Source: Xenopus tropicalis (Eukaryota; Chordata; Amphibia; Anura; Pipidae). Taken from it: a stretch of DNA of 64,000 nucleotides. A program made the position numbers and the translations under genes. Every line of letters begins with the position of its first letter. The first letter of the stretch is position 1. Positions 1 to 16,060 of this stretch are shown one piece after another. The stretch spans positions 195,886,372-195,950,371 of the forward strand of contig NC_030677.2 in assembly GCF_000004195.4 (NCBI RefSeq). Reading direction: 5' to 3'. A model generated the notes under the pieces. The model was not told the origin of the DNA. It did no database searches and was given only the letters and a program-made list of their open reading frames with translations.

Positions 1-792
1 GAATTGATGGAGTTTAGGTTACCGCAGGAAAAAATTGGGGCCTTGAAGGCACAGCTGCAGCAGGCTAGATCAGTTAAAAAATTGACCCTTAGAGAGATTC
101 AATCACTCTTAGGAAGGTTAAATTTTGCCTGCCGGGTGCTACCAATGGGGAGGATTTTCTCAAGGAGATTGGCCCATTTGACAGCGGGGGCCAGGCGGCC
201 ACACCACTTTATAAGGTTGGGTAAGGAGGTTAAGAAAGACTTGGCAGTGTGGGATTCCTTCTTGAATCAATACAATGGCAGGTCACTCTGGCAGTTTGTT
301 CAGACGGACAATTTTGAACTGCAACTTTTTACGGATGCCGCAGGTGGGGCAGGCTACGGTGCATACTTGCAGGGCCAGTGGAGTGCAGAGAAGTGGCCTC
401 CAGAGTGGGAGGAGATGGGGCTCACTAAGAATTTAACATTTTTAGAGCTTTTCCCTTTGCTAGTGTCAGTGGAATTATGGCAGGACAGGTTGAGAGACAG
501 GCGGGTAATATTTCGGTCAGACAACATGGGGGTGGTGCAGGCCATAAACAATGTATCGGCGTCCTCCCCAGCAGTCATTAGGTTACTGAGATATTTTGTT
601 TTGCGGTGCCTTCAGCTCAACATGTGGGTAAGGGCAAAACATGTTCCCGGGGTAGACAATAATATTGCGGATGCTCTCTCTCGGTTTCAGTGGACCCGTT
701 TTTACGAGCTTGCACCGTCAGCGGACCGAGAGGGGCTCCATTGTCCGGATTGGTTATGGGATTTGGGGGCCGGGAGGTGGCAGAACTGGTGA
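1..792 (+). CDS. Reverse transcriptase tail plus RNase H domain (retrotransposon pol, 5' partial)
   Basis: The frame is open from the left edge to a TGA at 790-792, so the true start is upstream. The first ~100 residues look like the thumb/connection region that follows the polymerase core. RNase H follows: Asp at 334-336 in FTDAAGGAGYGAY, Glu at 445-447 in LTFLELFPL, Asp at 520-522 in FRSDNMGVVQAI, and Asp at 670-672 in HVPGVDNNIADALSR. All four metal-binding acidic residues are present. It would degrade RNA in RNA-DNA hybrids during element copying. It overlaps the recombinase frame by 128 bases in another frame, as is common in DIRS-like elements. No disabling mutation is visible. Confidence 0.85.
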   Translation, partial: ELMEFRLPQEKIGALKAQLQQARSVKKLTLREIQSLLGRLNFACRVLPMGRIFSRRLAHLTAGARRPHHFIRLGKEVKKDLAVWDSFLNQYNGRSLWQFVQTDNFELQLFTDAAGGAGYGAYLQGQWSAEKWPPEWEEMGLTKNLTFLELFPLLVSVELWQDRLRDRRVIFRSDNMGVVQAINNVSASSPAVIRLLRYFVLRCLQLNMWVRAKHVPGVDNNIADALSRFQWTRFYELAPSADREGLHCPDWLWDLGAGRWQNW

Positions 793-1666
793 GACAATCG
801 GTTGCCCATCGACTTGGGCCAGGTATTCCGGGGTTTGGGATGAATGGGAGTCAGTTAAGAGGCAATACGGTGAGTATGGAGGGGTAGGTGGAGAAAGGGA
901 AATACTGATATGGTGGATCAGCAGGCTATGCAAAAGGGGTATAACCGCGTCTTCACTCGACACCAAGATGGCCGGCTTGTCCTTCTATTTTAGGGTAGGA
1001 GGTTCGCAGGATCACACGAAGGACACGATTATCCGACAGGCGTTAAAAGGGTACCGCAGAGGGAAATTAGTCAGGGACCAGAGGAAGCCAGTTACATTTA
1101 ACCTGCTGCAACAGTTGAGTAAGGAGTTGGAGAGGACATGTTTTTCAGCTTTTGAAGTTATCTTGTTCCGTTTGGCGTATAGTTTGGCATTTTTTGGGGC
1201 GTTTCGGGTCAGCGAACTAGTGGCACCTTCTAAAGCAGTAGTGGGGGGCCTTGCATATGGGGACCTGATAGTGGCAAGCAGGCAGTTACATATTGTTCTA
1301 CGCAGGTCGAAAACTGACCAGGAGGGCAGGGGCAAGAATATAGTTTTACAGGAGTTGGAAGGACACCAGTTATGCCCAGTTACACTTTTTGAACAATACA
1401 AGGTCATGCGGCCAAAGCAAGATGGCCCCTTTTTGGTTCATGAGGATGGTAAGTTTTTGTCCAGGTATCAGTTCTGCTCAGTTTTGAGGAAATTATTGGC
1501 TAATTTAGGCATGGCTGCAAACATGTACGGGTCCCACTCGTTTAGAATCGGGGCAGCCACGGAGGCAGCTAGGTGGGGACTAGGTGACAAGGCAATCAAA
1601 CAGGTTGGGAGATGGACGTCAAACAGATTTCGTGCGTATGTAAGGGTGGACAAGGTGGAGTGTTGA
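665..1666 (+). CDS. Tyrosine recombinase of DIRS/Ngaro-type element
   Basis: A 333-codon frame ending in TGA. The C-terminal half has the tyrosine-recombinase signature: Arg181 in GAFRVSELV, Lys216 in RRSKTDQ, the HxxR box His291-Ser-Phe-Arg294, Trp317 in VGRWTS, and a candidate nucleophile Tyr325 in FRAYVRVD. The N-terminal half (about 60-150) resembles a SAM-like core-binding domain. The enzyme would integrate the circular cDNA without duplicating the target. The first ATG at 665 lies inside the RNase H frame; the real start could be the ATG at 671 or later, or translation could use frameshifting. The set of catalytic residues looks complete. Confidence 0.85.
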   Translation: MRMLSLGFSGPVFTSLHRQRTERGSIVRIGYGIWGPGGGRTGETIGCPSTWARYSGVWDEWESVKRQYGEYGGVGGEREILIWWISRLCKRGITASSLDTKMAGLSFYFRVGGSQDHTKDTIIRQALKGYRRGKLVRDQRKPVTFNLLQQLSKELERTCFSAFEVILFRLAYSLAFFGAFRVSELVAPSKAVVGGLAYGDLIVASRQLHIVLRRSKTDQEGRGKNIVLQELEGHQLCPVTLFEQYKVMRPKQDGPFLVHEDGKFLSRYQFCSVLRKLLANLGMAANMYGSHSFRIGAATEAARWGLGDKAIKQVGRWTSNRFRAYVRVDKVEC

Positions 1667-1708
1667 ATCACTCACTCGTTATTGTTAAGGTTCAGGAGGT
1701 AGGCTAAC

Positions 1709-2344
1709 ATGCCGAAGCCGGCTGTGTGTTATGTTTTGTCCACAGGCAACCCCCGGGCATTGGTTTGGATAATGGGACATTCCTACGTTCACCACGCAGC
1801 CAGAAGGGCGGCTGTTCGTTTCGATGGGAAGCAACTGGGGCTTGATAAGTCCACGGCGGTGGTAAGATGGTGGGGGTTTCCGGGGCTTGTCTGGGGAAGG
1901 TTTTTGTTGAAATTTACAGAAAGAGTGATAACAGAAGGGGAGGGCCCAGACATTTTGGTCATACACCTAGGGGGCAATGACCTAGGTAGCATACCCATGA
2001 AGGTCTTGATAAGGGATATAAAGTACGATTTGCTCCGCTTGTGGGGAGTTTTTCCTAACATGATAATAGTATGGTCAGATATGCTTTCCAGGCTGCGTTG
2101 GAGAAATGCCAGATCGGTAACTGCAATCGAAAGGGTGAGAGTGAAAGTGAACCGGGCTGTGGGTAAGCTGGTGGTACGGAAGGAGGGTTTTGTGATTACA
2201 CACCGGGATTTTGAGGTTGATAAGGCAGTATGGTTTGGGCACGACGGGGTGCATCCAAACGATATTGGGTATGACATGCTTAATTTCAATTGGAGAGAAG
2301 GTGTTCATTTGGCAGTGTCTTGGTGGGGGAGCAGAAAAGTTTGA
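1709..2344 (+). CDS. SGNH/GDSL-like hydrolase of the retrotransposon
   Basis: A 211-codon frame beginning 42 bases after the recombinase stop. Three SGNH blocks are visible: block I as IMGHSYVHH with Ser25 (GHS in place of the usual GDS), block III as HLGGNDLG (Gly89, Asn90), and block V as DGVHPND with Asp179 and His182. These are the residues expected for a serine esterase/lipase-like fold. Hydrolase frames are known in some Ngaro and other retroelements, but their substrate and role are unknown. The frame is intact from ATG to TGA. Partner genes are the RNase H and recombinase frames just upstream. Confidence 0.8.
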   Translation: MPKPAVCYVLSTGNPRALVWIMGHSYVHHAARRAAVRFDGKQLGLDKSTAVVRWWGFPGLVWGRFLLKFTERVITEGEGPDILVIHLGGNDLGSIPMKVLIRDIKYDLLRLWGVFPNMIIVWSDMLSRLRWRNARSVTAIERVRVKVNRAVGKLVVRKEGFVITHRDFEVDKAVWFGHDGVHPNDIGYDMLNFNWREGVHLAVSWWGSRKV

Positions 2345-2800
2345 GGGGTCCAACTTTCCTGCGGGTGGCAATGGCTCATGAGAACAGCAGGTACTATTTG
2401 CGGAATTCCCATAGGGTTGGGAATTTCAGTGGATATTTGGAGGTCCCTCCTGGGATATGGGGTCCTGGGTAGGGCTCGGGTCGAGAGAGAGAGCTTTGGG
2501 GGTAGCACTCATCGAGCTGGTGTGGTGGCGGCTGGTGAGTTGCTTAGAGACATTTGGAAAAAGGGGGAAGGCCTGAGTTAGGCCAAGGAAAATTGGGGTG
2601 ATGTTTTACATGGGCCATCTGCCAAGGACGAAGGTTTTAGAAGTTCACTGTTAGTTTATTTAAATATGTATTTGTTACCAACATGTTCAGCTTAATAAAC
2701 GCTGTGGCCTTTTTTGATCCAAAGTCACGCGTACTGTGGTAATTGTGTGTGAATGGGCGGAGGTGACGGTAAGTGAAGGTGCTGACGTGCTTAACAGTTT
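2345..2800 (+). other. 3' noncoding part of the retrotransposon, with polyadenylation signal
   Basis: No convincing coding sequence follows the hydrolase stop. An AATAAA lies at 2694-2699, followed by T-rich sequence. Ngaro-type elements normally end in split direct repeats; none can be confirmed because the left end is missing. The GC-rich stretch at about 2820-2920 may already be another repeat. Confidence 0.4.
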
Positions 2801-3914
2801 TATTGCCATGCTCATTGCGCAGGGTGGTGGGAGCCCCTGTGGGGGGGGTTAGGGGGGCACAGTGGGGGCACCTTAGGGGGTGTGGGGCCCTGAGGCGGCA
2901 GCCCTGCACCCCCCACTCCAACCCTGACTAAGATTCATAATAGGCCCTAGCATTTCAAGTACACCTAGGCCTTACCAGCCCAATATCTATGGCATCTTAC
3001 ATCAAAGCCACAATCCACAGATTGTCAGTCTGGGCCTGGTGACACATGATATGTCATGGCTTCCTCTAAACAACCTGGGGTTGCCATCTGGTCATTAATT
3101 GTGATGCTCAATACCAGTATTACACTGCTGTTAACGCCCTGGCTTTCCCAGGAGTTACCCAGTTTTAGCCCCCCCTCCCCAGGACCTCCATGGACTATAT
3201 GCTGTTCACCCAGTTTTAGGAATTTCCCGTTGAGTATAGAATTGTGCATGTACAGTGAGGATTTTGTGCCATGGAAGGGATTGTGGGTGTTCAGTGACAT
3301 CAAAAGGGCCTTGTGCATACACAGTGATGTCACTGAGCCCTTACAATAAGCCACGCCCACAATCCCACTGCCATTCTGCAGCTTGCAGTGCTAAGCTAAT
3401 GTCTCTGATGTTATTAATATAAGAAAGAAAGATAAAACTATAGGAACTGATTTCCATTAAAAGTAGCAAAATAGCCCTGAGGAATAAATATTTTATAAAA
3501 ATTGGTGCTGCTTCTGCCAGTAAGACTTGGTATTTAAATTTGCATGAAATGAGTGGCAGCTTTATAATACAGCGCTCTGTGCAGATTTTATCACTTTATA
3601 ATAGAAATTTGTAACTTATTCCAGCACAATTAATTAAAATAAAAGTCACCCATCTCATTTTTTAATCTGTGTGAGGCACTTATGGTGTTTTACTCACTGT
3701 ACAACTATATAATAGTTACTGACTACACTTCTCTGTTGTCATTCTTTTCTGGAAATGTTAAGTTCTTCCTGGTTGTTATTTTCCTTTCTTCTTGACCTAT
3801 TTATTTATAGAAAAAGTATAATTTGAATACATACATAGATACTTTACGAATATATTTATTCTGTGTTAAATACATTGTCTGTTCATTGTAATAATATTCC
3901 ATTTCCTTTAGCAA
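2801..3914. other. Intergenic sequence, no gene seen
   Basis: AT-rich beyond 3400. Short frames at 3025-3360 on both strands have no family resemblance and mirror each other. No RNA gene or bounded repeat recognised. Confidence 0.5.
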
Positions 3915-4047
3915 GGTGGCGATTCCCTTAACAAACATGGCGAATGTCACTTCTCGCACGTACAGAGCACACCCGGAAGTGAGGCCTGCTAATATAGCGG
4001 AAGTTCTTACCTAGTTCCGGTCTCTAGCCTCTGGGCCGCCGGGGAAG
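3915..4047 (+). promoter_or_regulatory. rpl37: rpl37 promoter and 5' UTR
   Basis: Two ETS/GABP-type sites, CCGGAAGT at 3973-3980 and GCGGAAGT at 3997-4004, and two ATGGC/GTGGC-containing YY1-like motifs (3914-3922, 3936-3944) lie just upstream of a pyrimidine-rich stretch at 4014-4030. This is the usual make-up of vertebrate ribosomal-protein promoters, which drive 5'-TOP mRNAs from a C in a pyrimidine tract. No TATA box at the expected distance. The exact start site cannot be read from sequence. Confidence 0.6.
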
Positions 4048-9373
<5,326 letters not shown>

Positions 9374-9386
9374 ATCCAGTTGTTAA

Positions 9387-9392
9387 AATAAA
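9387..9392 (+). terminator. rpl37: rpl37 polyadenylation signal
   Basis: Canonical AATAAA 14 bases after the stop codon, giving a very short 3' UTR, as usual for ribosomal-protein mRNAs. Confidence 0.8.
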
Positions 9393-9998
9393 TGTGGTTA
9401 CAAAAATACTATGTTTAATTGTTGTACTTGGTATCATTAGAGAATCCTATGAACTGAAAGAAAACTAAGCCCCCCCCCCCCATACACATATATTTAACTG
9501 ATGGGCCACCTGTCTGCTCCCTGATCACCAACCCTACTGCCATAAAGTGAAATGGTCCCACAGAGGGGTTGATGCCATGTTCCCCACCAATTGGGAGCAT
9601 TTGCTTTGTAAGCCGACCCACTGTCCTTGTCCCTGGGGAGCTTGGAAGTACGAGGTAGAAGTTTACCTTTTGGCATTAAGCGGGGTGGAACTATGAAGGT
9701 GGCTGCATGTAGCCTGTAGCTAGTGTCACTTAGTGCAGCTATTTGACTTCTGTTCAATTTTCTGTTCTTGACTGCACCCTCCCAATCCACATTTTACCAG
9801 TTGAGCCCCAGAGGGGAACACAAAAACAAATGGACTCCAGAATTAACTTAATATCTGCACCGGTATTGTGCTTTCTTGCATAGATTTAGTGCTGTGTAGT
9901 TTTGTCATAAGCTGATGGATGTGTAGCTTTCAAATTAGCTACCTTCTGACTGAAATGTAGGTGTTTAAATTATTAGCCATATATCCTTTCCCAGAGAT

Positions 9999-10610
9999 TA
10001 CATAGTTACATAGGGTTGAAAAAAGACCAGAGTCCATCAAGTTCAACCCATCCAAGTAAACCCAGCACACACAACCAATCTATATACTCACATACATAAA
10101 CTATATATACAACCACTAATACTAACTGTAGATATTAGTATCACAATAGCCTTGGATATTCTGATTGTTCAAGAACTCATCCAGGCCCCTCTTATAGGCA
10201 CTAACAGAATCTGCCATTACCCCATCACTAGGAAGGGCATTCCCCAACCTCACTGCCCTCACCGTGAAAAACCACCTACACTGCTTCAAATGGAAGCTCT
10301 GTTCCTCTAAAGGGGGGGCCTCTGGTGCGCTGATTGTTTTTATGGGAAAAAAGAACATCCCCCAACTGCCTATAATCCCCTCTAATGTACTTGTACAGAG
10401 TAATCATGTCCCCTCGCAAGTGCCTCTTTTCCAGAGAAGAAAACCCCAACCTCGACAGTCTAACCTCATAGTTTAACCCTTCCATCCCCTTAACCAGTTT
10501 AGTTGCAGTCTCTGCACTCTCTCCAGCTCATTAATATCCTTCTTAAGGACTGGAGCCCAAAACTGCACTGCATACTCAGAGATAAACCTTAACCAAAGCG
10601 CACTGGATAA
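9999..10610 (-). pseudogene. 3' fragment of a CR1/L2-type LINE (reverse-transcriptase C-terminus)
   Basis: Read on the minus strand, 10485-10122 encodes pieces of the C-terminal region of a LINE reverse transcriptase (NYEVRLSRLGFSSLEKRHL, RGDMITLYKYIRG, then FFTVRAVRLGNALPSD) with a frame change between them. The element's 3' end is the CTATGTAACTATGTAA tail at 9999-10016, the microsatellite-like end typical of CR1/L2 elements; the longer copy at 43190-46420 has a similar tail. It is 5'-truncated and dead. Confidence 0.75.
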
Positions 10611-10619
10611 CTAACTAGC

Positions 10620-11620
10620 TGATCTGCTTCCTACAGTCCGCAGCCCTATCCAATCATTATTTAAAAAAAAAAAAAAAAAAAATTGTATTATAGATTAACA
10701 ATATATTTAATTACAATATAGTCAGACTGCTGGCTCCGAATGATCATCCTGATGATTTTCATACCATGGCAATGGTCGGATAAAGATAGAATGTGCGCAT
10801 GTATTGTGTATCTGATGAGATCCTTGGGGGACCTAAATTGCATTTCCAGGAAGTCACTTTTGTACATTTGGCGTCTCCCAACTATTTCATGTTCAGAACA
10901 TCCTCCAGTTTATTTTTAGGGCTGCATGTTCGTTTTAGATTGTTGCATTTAAATGTACGATCAATAATGTTCATCAGAAGACTGAAATGTTGGTGCTTAA
11001 GTGCTAAGTGCCAGACCTAAGGAAAGAGTTCCTAAACCTGTCATTTCTAAGCTGGTTCATTAGAATTTGCTACCAAGGGACTACTGAAGCACAAATATGC
11101 TAGCCCCCTCATAGGAACATTGGATTGGTGGTGTAAAAGCACAAGTCAAAAATAAAAATAAGTTTAATTTCTGTTGTCTGTATCTAAGTCTGGTGTGTGC
11201 ACTGCTTATTGAATTACTTTGGGCTGCAGGATACAAGAAGCTGTACAACAGTCCTATACCCCCAATTTTTTTTTTTTCTTTTAAATTGATCAGGATGGTT
11301 ATCTATTGCAGGTTGGCATGGCTTTCTGCATGAGGTGGTATGTTATCCTAATGCATAGGACAAGGTAAATGGGGAAAAAAAAATTCACTTAACCGCTATC
11401 GTTCCAGTCTTCATCTGATTGGCAGAACCAATTCCTTGTACGAACCTTAGCCCACCTACATGCATCTGTTACAGGCTGTAGCTAATGCCAATTTTTAGAA
11501 TAGTTCTGCTACAGTGATGCAGGGATTTGTGGGAACACTTGTATTTATTAGAACACTTGTCCTCCTTGTGTGTAATTGTATATATTGTAAGATTGTACAT
11601 TGCTGCGTATCTTTGTAGCA
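10620..11620. other. Intergenic, no gene seen
   Basis: A poly(A) stretch at 10663-10681 and AT-rich sequence. The short frame at 10793-11020 has no recognisable family. Confidence 0.5.
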
Positions 11621-11624
11621 CTGT

Positions 11625-11910
11625 AGACAGGAAAGCCTGTCTCCCATAGACTCCATTTTAATCAAATAATTCAGAATTTTAAAACTGATTTCCTTTTTCT
11701 ATGTAGAAAAAAAACAGAACCTTGTAATTGATTCCAACTAAGATATAATTAATCCTTATTGGATGCAAAACAATTCTATTGGGTTTAATTAATGTTTTAT
11801 TGATTTTTTATTATACTTAAGATATTGAGATCCAAATTACGGAAAGACCCCTTATCTGGAATACCCTTGGTCCCGAGCATTCTGGATAATGGGTCCTATA
11901 CCTGTATACA
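11625..11910. mobile_element. Mariner-type MITE (GGTATGGGATC family), reversed copy
   Basis: Internal CCCCTTATCTGGAATACCC and the end GGGTCCTATACCTGTA match the family; the left end is decayed. Confidence 0.6.
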
Positions 11911-12599
11911 TATACATACATACAAGGTAGAAAAGACAATTCTCCCAATAGAAGGCTGCTGTCCCAATCTTAGTGAAAGTTTTTCTGACAGTCTGTGAGC
12001 CAGTGCCCAGGGGTTTTAGATACATGCTTAAGTGTAAGGTTTCCAAGTGCTTGGGATGCATTTTAATTACACAGAGACCAAAATAGCCCCCCACCAGCCC
12101 AATAAATAGTGACTGTCTGTGGCATGCTGATGTAGGAATCGATGTATTAGCTCCAAAAATTGCACATTTGAGTTCTCCAAACTCTAATTGATAAAATCCT
12201 CAATAGACATGTCACAATTTTTCAGAATTGCCATTTTAGAAGCATTTTGTTTTCTTTTTCAGTTTTAAGCAATCAACTTTTTAACATTCCAGTTATGTAC
12301 ATAAATATGCTAGCAATTAAGATTTTTGAGAAATCTAGTTTGCTTTTTGTGTTAGGAAAACTCAAAATAAAGATGAGTTCTAAAATATAACTAAAGTGAA
12401 AATCACTGGTTTTGGCACCCTCCTATGCTTATAAACACCTGCCTGATACCCTGGGCCAGTGCTCCTGGTCACTAAAAACTAAACCAGTCATGGTTAACTG
12501 AAATTCAGGGGCCTTGGCAATGCCTAAAACAGATTCAGGACAAAGTGTCAACCATGAAAACTGTAAAACAAAACATAGTTTGTGGGTCTCTGTAGTTGG

Positions 12600-14795
12600 G
12601 TAACCATATGCATTTGTGGTATTTACTCTTGATGTTGCTGTGAATTGGCACTGCTACATTTATCACTGCAGTGGTCACTGTCTACTAACACTATGTCCAG
12701 TTTATTGGCCAATACATTTCTGTCTGTCTGGATCTGGAAGTCCCTCGGGATCTTAGTTCTGTTATTTTCCATCTGGACATAGGAAGGTTTAGTCCAAATG
12801 CTGTGCAGATGTTCTACAATGCCATCTACTGCCATTCAGTGTATGCTGTTTCTGCCTGCATCTTACACCCTTTTGGTATGTTTTAGACTCTCTCAGGCCT
12901 CTCTACACAGTCTGCATCTGGGGTCCTGTCTAGTGTTGCAGATTCCTGTTCCTGTGTATCTGGTACTTAGTGCCTGTTGTGCTGTGATCAGTGCCTTAGT
13001 TCTGTCTCTGAGTCCAGTCCTTTCCCAATGTCAGTGCCCCCCCCAGCTACATGTTGATGGAACATCCCATGCAGGTCCTTGTCTTACCATGGCACTTCAT
13101 CTGCTTGATCTTTATTCCATATCTGATGCTGGCTCAGGCATTCCCTCAGCAACTCATCTCTGGGTTCCATCTTACTAATGTACTCCTGGATGCTCTGGGT
13201 TTTATCTAGGAACCTGGCTCTGACACTCACCTGACCCCTCCCATCTGCTTTTCAGCTGGCATAAAGTTTCTAAATGTTGGACTTTGGGTAGAGACCTCAA
13301 TTGAGCAGGCACTTCAGGACTTGTCTGATGCTTTGGTGGTACTTGGATGTTGTGGTCTTCCTTGCCTTCTTATTAAGGTTCCCACACGGCTAAAGTATAT
13401 GTAGCTAGTCTGTATGGCTGCTATGTGCCATCCTGGCAATTCCACTCCATCAGTCTTAACTACCTTCCCTCTCTTTATTACCACCTACTTCTACACTTTG
13501 AATGACATTCCAATGTCCTCTGTAAATCCATGTATGATGGATCAGCAAGTCGATGCCTTGTTCAGTAATAGTATACACCTTGATGTCATTCATGTAGATG
13601 GTAGTTTCACTCTTAAACTTATCTGTATCCAGTCCTTGTGACTATCTGTCTGAGGGGGTTGAAGCCTTTGCAGAACTGCTGTGGGGGAGTGCATAACCTT
13701 GTAATATGCCACACTTGATTGCCAGTTGTGGGAACTGTCTTGAGTTGGTTTCCAGTGTTGTTTGCCACAGTTCCATTGAGTTCTTGAGGAAGACCCTTAG
13801 TGCCCTGTTGACGTTTTATAGTGCCAGGCATTTACAGATCCATTCAGGTGGCACTGAGTCATAGGCTTTCCTGTAGTCAATCCAGGATGTTCTCAGGTTG
13901 GTCTAAACCTTGATTCCTGGGCAACTGCTCTATCTGTGAGCAATGGTGTTTTGAGTCTCTGGTGTTGTTCCCAGTGCACTTCTGAGCTCATATACTAGCC
14001 CATATGGTCTTGTAGCTTTGCTGTTATGATGCCTGATAGGGCTTTCCTTGTTGTGGGGAGGCAGGTTATTGACTGGTAGTTGGATAGTGCCGTTCGCTTG
14101 TAAGGATATTTTTATGATCAGTTGCTGCTAGCAGCTGGTTCGTCTGTGTTGCCAGGCGTTCATACACTGCTGTTAGTTTCTTTAGCCAGAAGGTGTGGAT
14201 CATGTCCAGACCATGTGCTGTCCAACTCTTCATGTACTTAACCTGCTGTTGGATGTCTGCTACTATGATGGTTACTGGCTCCTGTTCTGCTCTGAGATGT
14301 AGTCACTTTGCATTTGTGTTATTTGTCTCTTCTCTTTCTTCCATATGTTCAGTTTCTGCTTTTGTTGGCTCTGTTGTTACTATGTTTTTGCACTGCAGTT
14401 GGGAGTATACCCCGTATGGTTCTTTGAAGAGAAGGACATTTTTTTTTGCTCTCTGCTTCTCTAGTGTATCTCCATAGTCCGGTAGCCAGTGCTGCAAGCC
14501 TTTGCTTAGCAGTGTCTAGAACTTCGGATAAAGTCTCTTGTATTTTTTCAGTAACCAGTTCATATCCTTAATCTGTAGTTCTACCAGTTTACTAATCCTT
14601 CTCCAAATTGCTATAACGTTAGCTTTTAATTTATTTTCTTGGGGTGTCTGTATTGTTGTTCTTCTTGATCATGGAGCCAAGTAGTTACTGTAGTATATGT
14701 CGGTTCATTGGTTTGAGTAATGGCGGTAGTAGGGATTGTCATGAGGGCTCTATGAGCTTCTTCTAGCATACTATCTGATGGTAATTCTTTACTGG
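12600..14795 (-). pseudogene. Decayed non-LTR reverse transcriptase (LINE), minus strand
   Basis: Read on the minus strand, fragments spell out reverse transcriptase. Near 14290-14150: VTIIVADIQQQVKYMKSW then LDMIHTFWLKKL. Near 13890: WIDYRKAYDSVPPEWI, the palm motif with its first catalytic Asp. Then VNRALRVFLKNSMELW and IKCGILQGYAL (13800-13690), and near 13580 YMNDIKVY, where the usual MDD reads MND. Stops and frame changes interrupt every block, so it is inactive. The order on the minus strand is correct for a single element. The clade is uncertain; the KAYDSVP and IKCGI blocks differ from the CR1-type element at 43190-46420. Confidence 0.75.
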
Positions 14796-14939
14796 GCCTT
14801 GGTCAGGGCCGCCATCAGGGGGGCACAGGGGGTACAGCCGTCCCGGGCCCGGACAATTTTAACCTTAAAAGGGGGCCCGGCTGTGCTCAAGTATTCTTAA
14901 TAGCTCGGGCCCCCTTAAATTTATTCCGGGCACCCTGTC

Positions 14940-15066
14940 ATTGGTGGTCAGCGGGTGATCCTATTGGTCGCGCCCCATGCGTACATGCACGTCAGTACGC
15001 CCGGGGCGCAACCTTATAAAAGGGCCTGTCTTCTGCCGGCACTCAGAAGTGCAGAGGCTTCGCCAA
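14940..15066 (+). promoter_or_regulatory. Promoter-like core inside the hAT element
   Basis: An inverted CCAAT (CATTGG, 14939-14944), an ACGTCA CRE half-site (14989-14994) between inverted GCGCCCC / GGGGCGC arms, and TATAAAAGG at 15015-15023, followed by CAGAAGTGCAGAGGC. The same ordered block occurs in the different hAT at 49945-50730. Transcription is inferred, not shown. Confidence 0.55.
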
Positions 15067-15130
15067 GGAGGAACCGGAGGAACGCGAAGCTGCCGCTGAA
15101 GACGCCGGGGGCTGTGCTGTGCTGTTCCGT

Positions 15131-16060
15131 TCCATGCTGTGCTGGCTGCCAATGTACTGGGGTGGGGGGCCCTGCTGGCTACCAATGTACTTGGGGAGGG
15201 GGCCCTGCTGGCTACCAATGTACTTGGGGGGGGGGCTGCTGGCTACCAATGTACTTGGGGAGGGGGCCCTGCTGGCTACCAATGTACTTAGGGGGGGGCT
15301 GCTGGCTACCAATGTACTTGGGGGGGGGGCTGCTGGCTACCAATGTACTTGGGGAGGGGGCCCTGCTGGCTACCAATGTACTTGGGGGGGGCTGCTGGCT
15401 ACCAATGTACTAGGGGGGGCCCTGCTGGCTACCAATTTACTAGGGGGGGCACTGCTGGCTACCAATGTACTGGGGGGCACTGCTGGCTACCAATGTACTT
15501 GGGGGGGGCCTGCTGGCTACCAATGCACTAGGGGGGGCCCTGCTGGCTACCAATGTACTTAGGGGGGGGCTGCTGGCTACCAATGTACTTGGGGGGGGCT
15601 ACTGGCTACCAATGTACTAGGGGGGGGCACTGCTGGCTACCAATGTACTGGGGGGCACTGCTGGCTACCAATGTACTTGGGGGGGGGCTGCTGGCTACCA
15701 ATGTACTGGGGGGCACTGCTGGCTACCAATGTACTTGGGGGGGGGGCCTGCTGGCTACCAATGTACTTGGGGGGGCCCTGCTGGCTACCAATGTACTTGG
15801 GGGGGCCCTGCTGGCTACCAATGTACTTGGGGGGGCTGCTGGCTACCAATGTACTGGGGGGCACTGCTGGCTACCAATGTACTGGGGGGGGGCACTGCTG
15901 GCTACCAATGTACTGGGGGGGGGGCCACTGCTGGCTACCAATGTACTGGGGGGGGGGGCACTGCTGGTTACCAATGTACTGGGGGGGGGGGGGCACTGCT
16001 GGCTACCAATGTACTGGGGGTGGCCACTGCTGGCTACCATGTATTGGGGGGGAGGCCTGC
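15131..16060. repeat. G-rich minisatellite, unit about 28-37 bp
   Basis: About 30 units of GCTGGCTACCAATGTACT followed by a run of 4 to about 12 G. Unit length varies almost only in the G-run. All three forward frames and two reverse frames lack stops, which explains the long spurious frames here. G-runs of this density could form quadruplexes. Confidence 0.95.

Larger units (their letters stand above)
1..2800 (+). mobile_element. DIRS/Ngaro-type tyrosine-recombinase retrotransposon, 3' part
   Basis: Three successive + strand reading frames encode, in order, an RNase H domain with the tail of a reverse transcriptase, a tyrosine recombinase, and an SGNH-type hydrolase. A recombinase instead of a DDE integrase defines the DIRS order; a hydrolase frame is known from some Ngaro-group elements of fish and other animals. 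The reverse-transcriptase catalytic core lies upstream of the window. The right boundary is not resolved: split direct repeats cannot be tested without the left end, so 2800 is an estimate. All three frames are open, which suggests a young copy. Confidence 0.8.

Noticed and set aside
1012..1407. 131-codon minus-strand frame
   Set aside because: Antisense shadow of the tyrosine recombinase, which has a full set of catalytic motifs.
12798..13178. 126-codon + strand frame
   Set aside because: Antisense to a decayed LINE reverse transcriptase that reads clearly on the minus strand.
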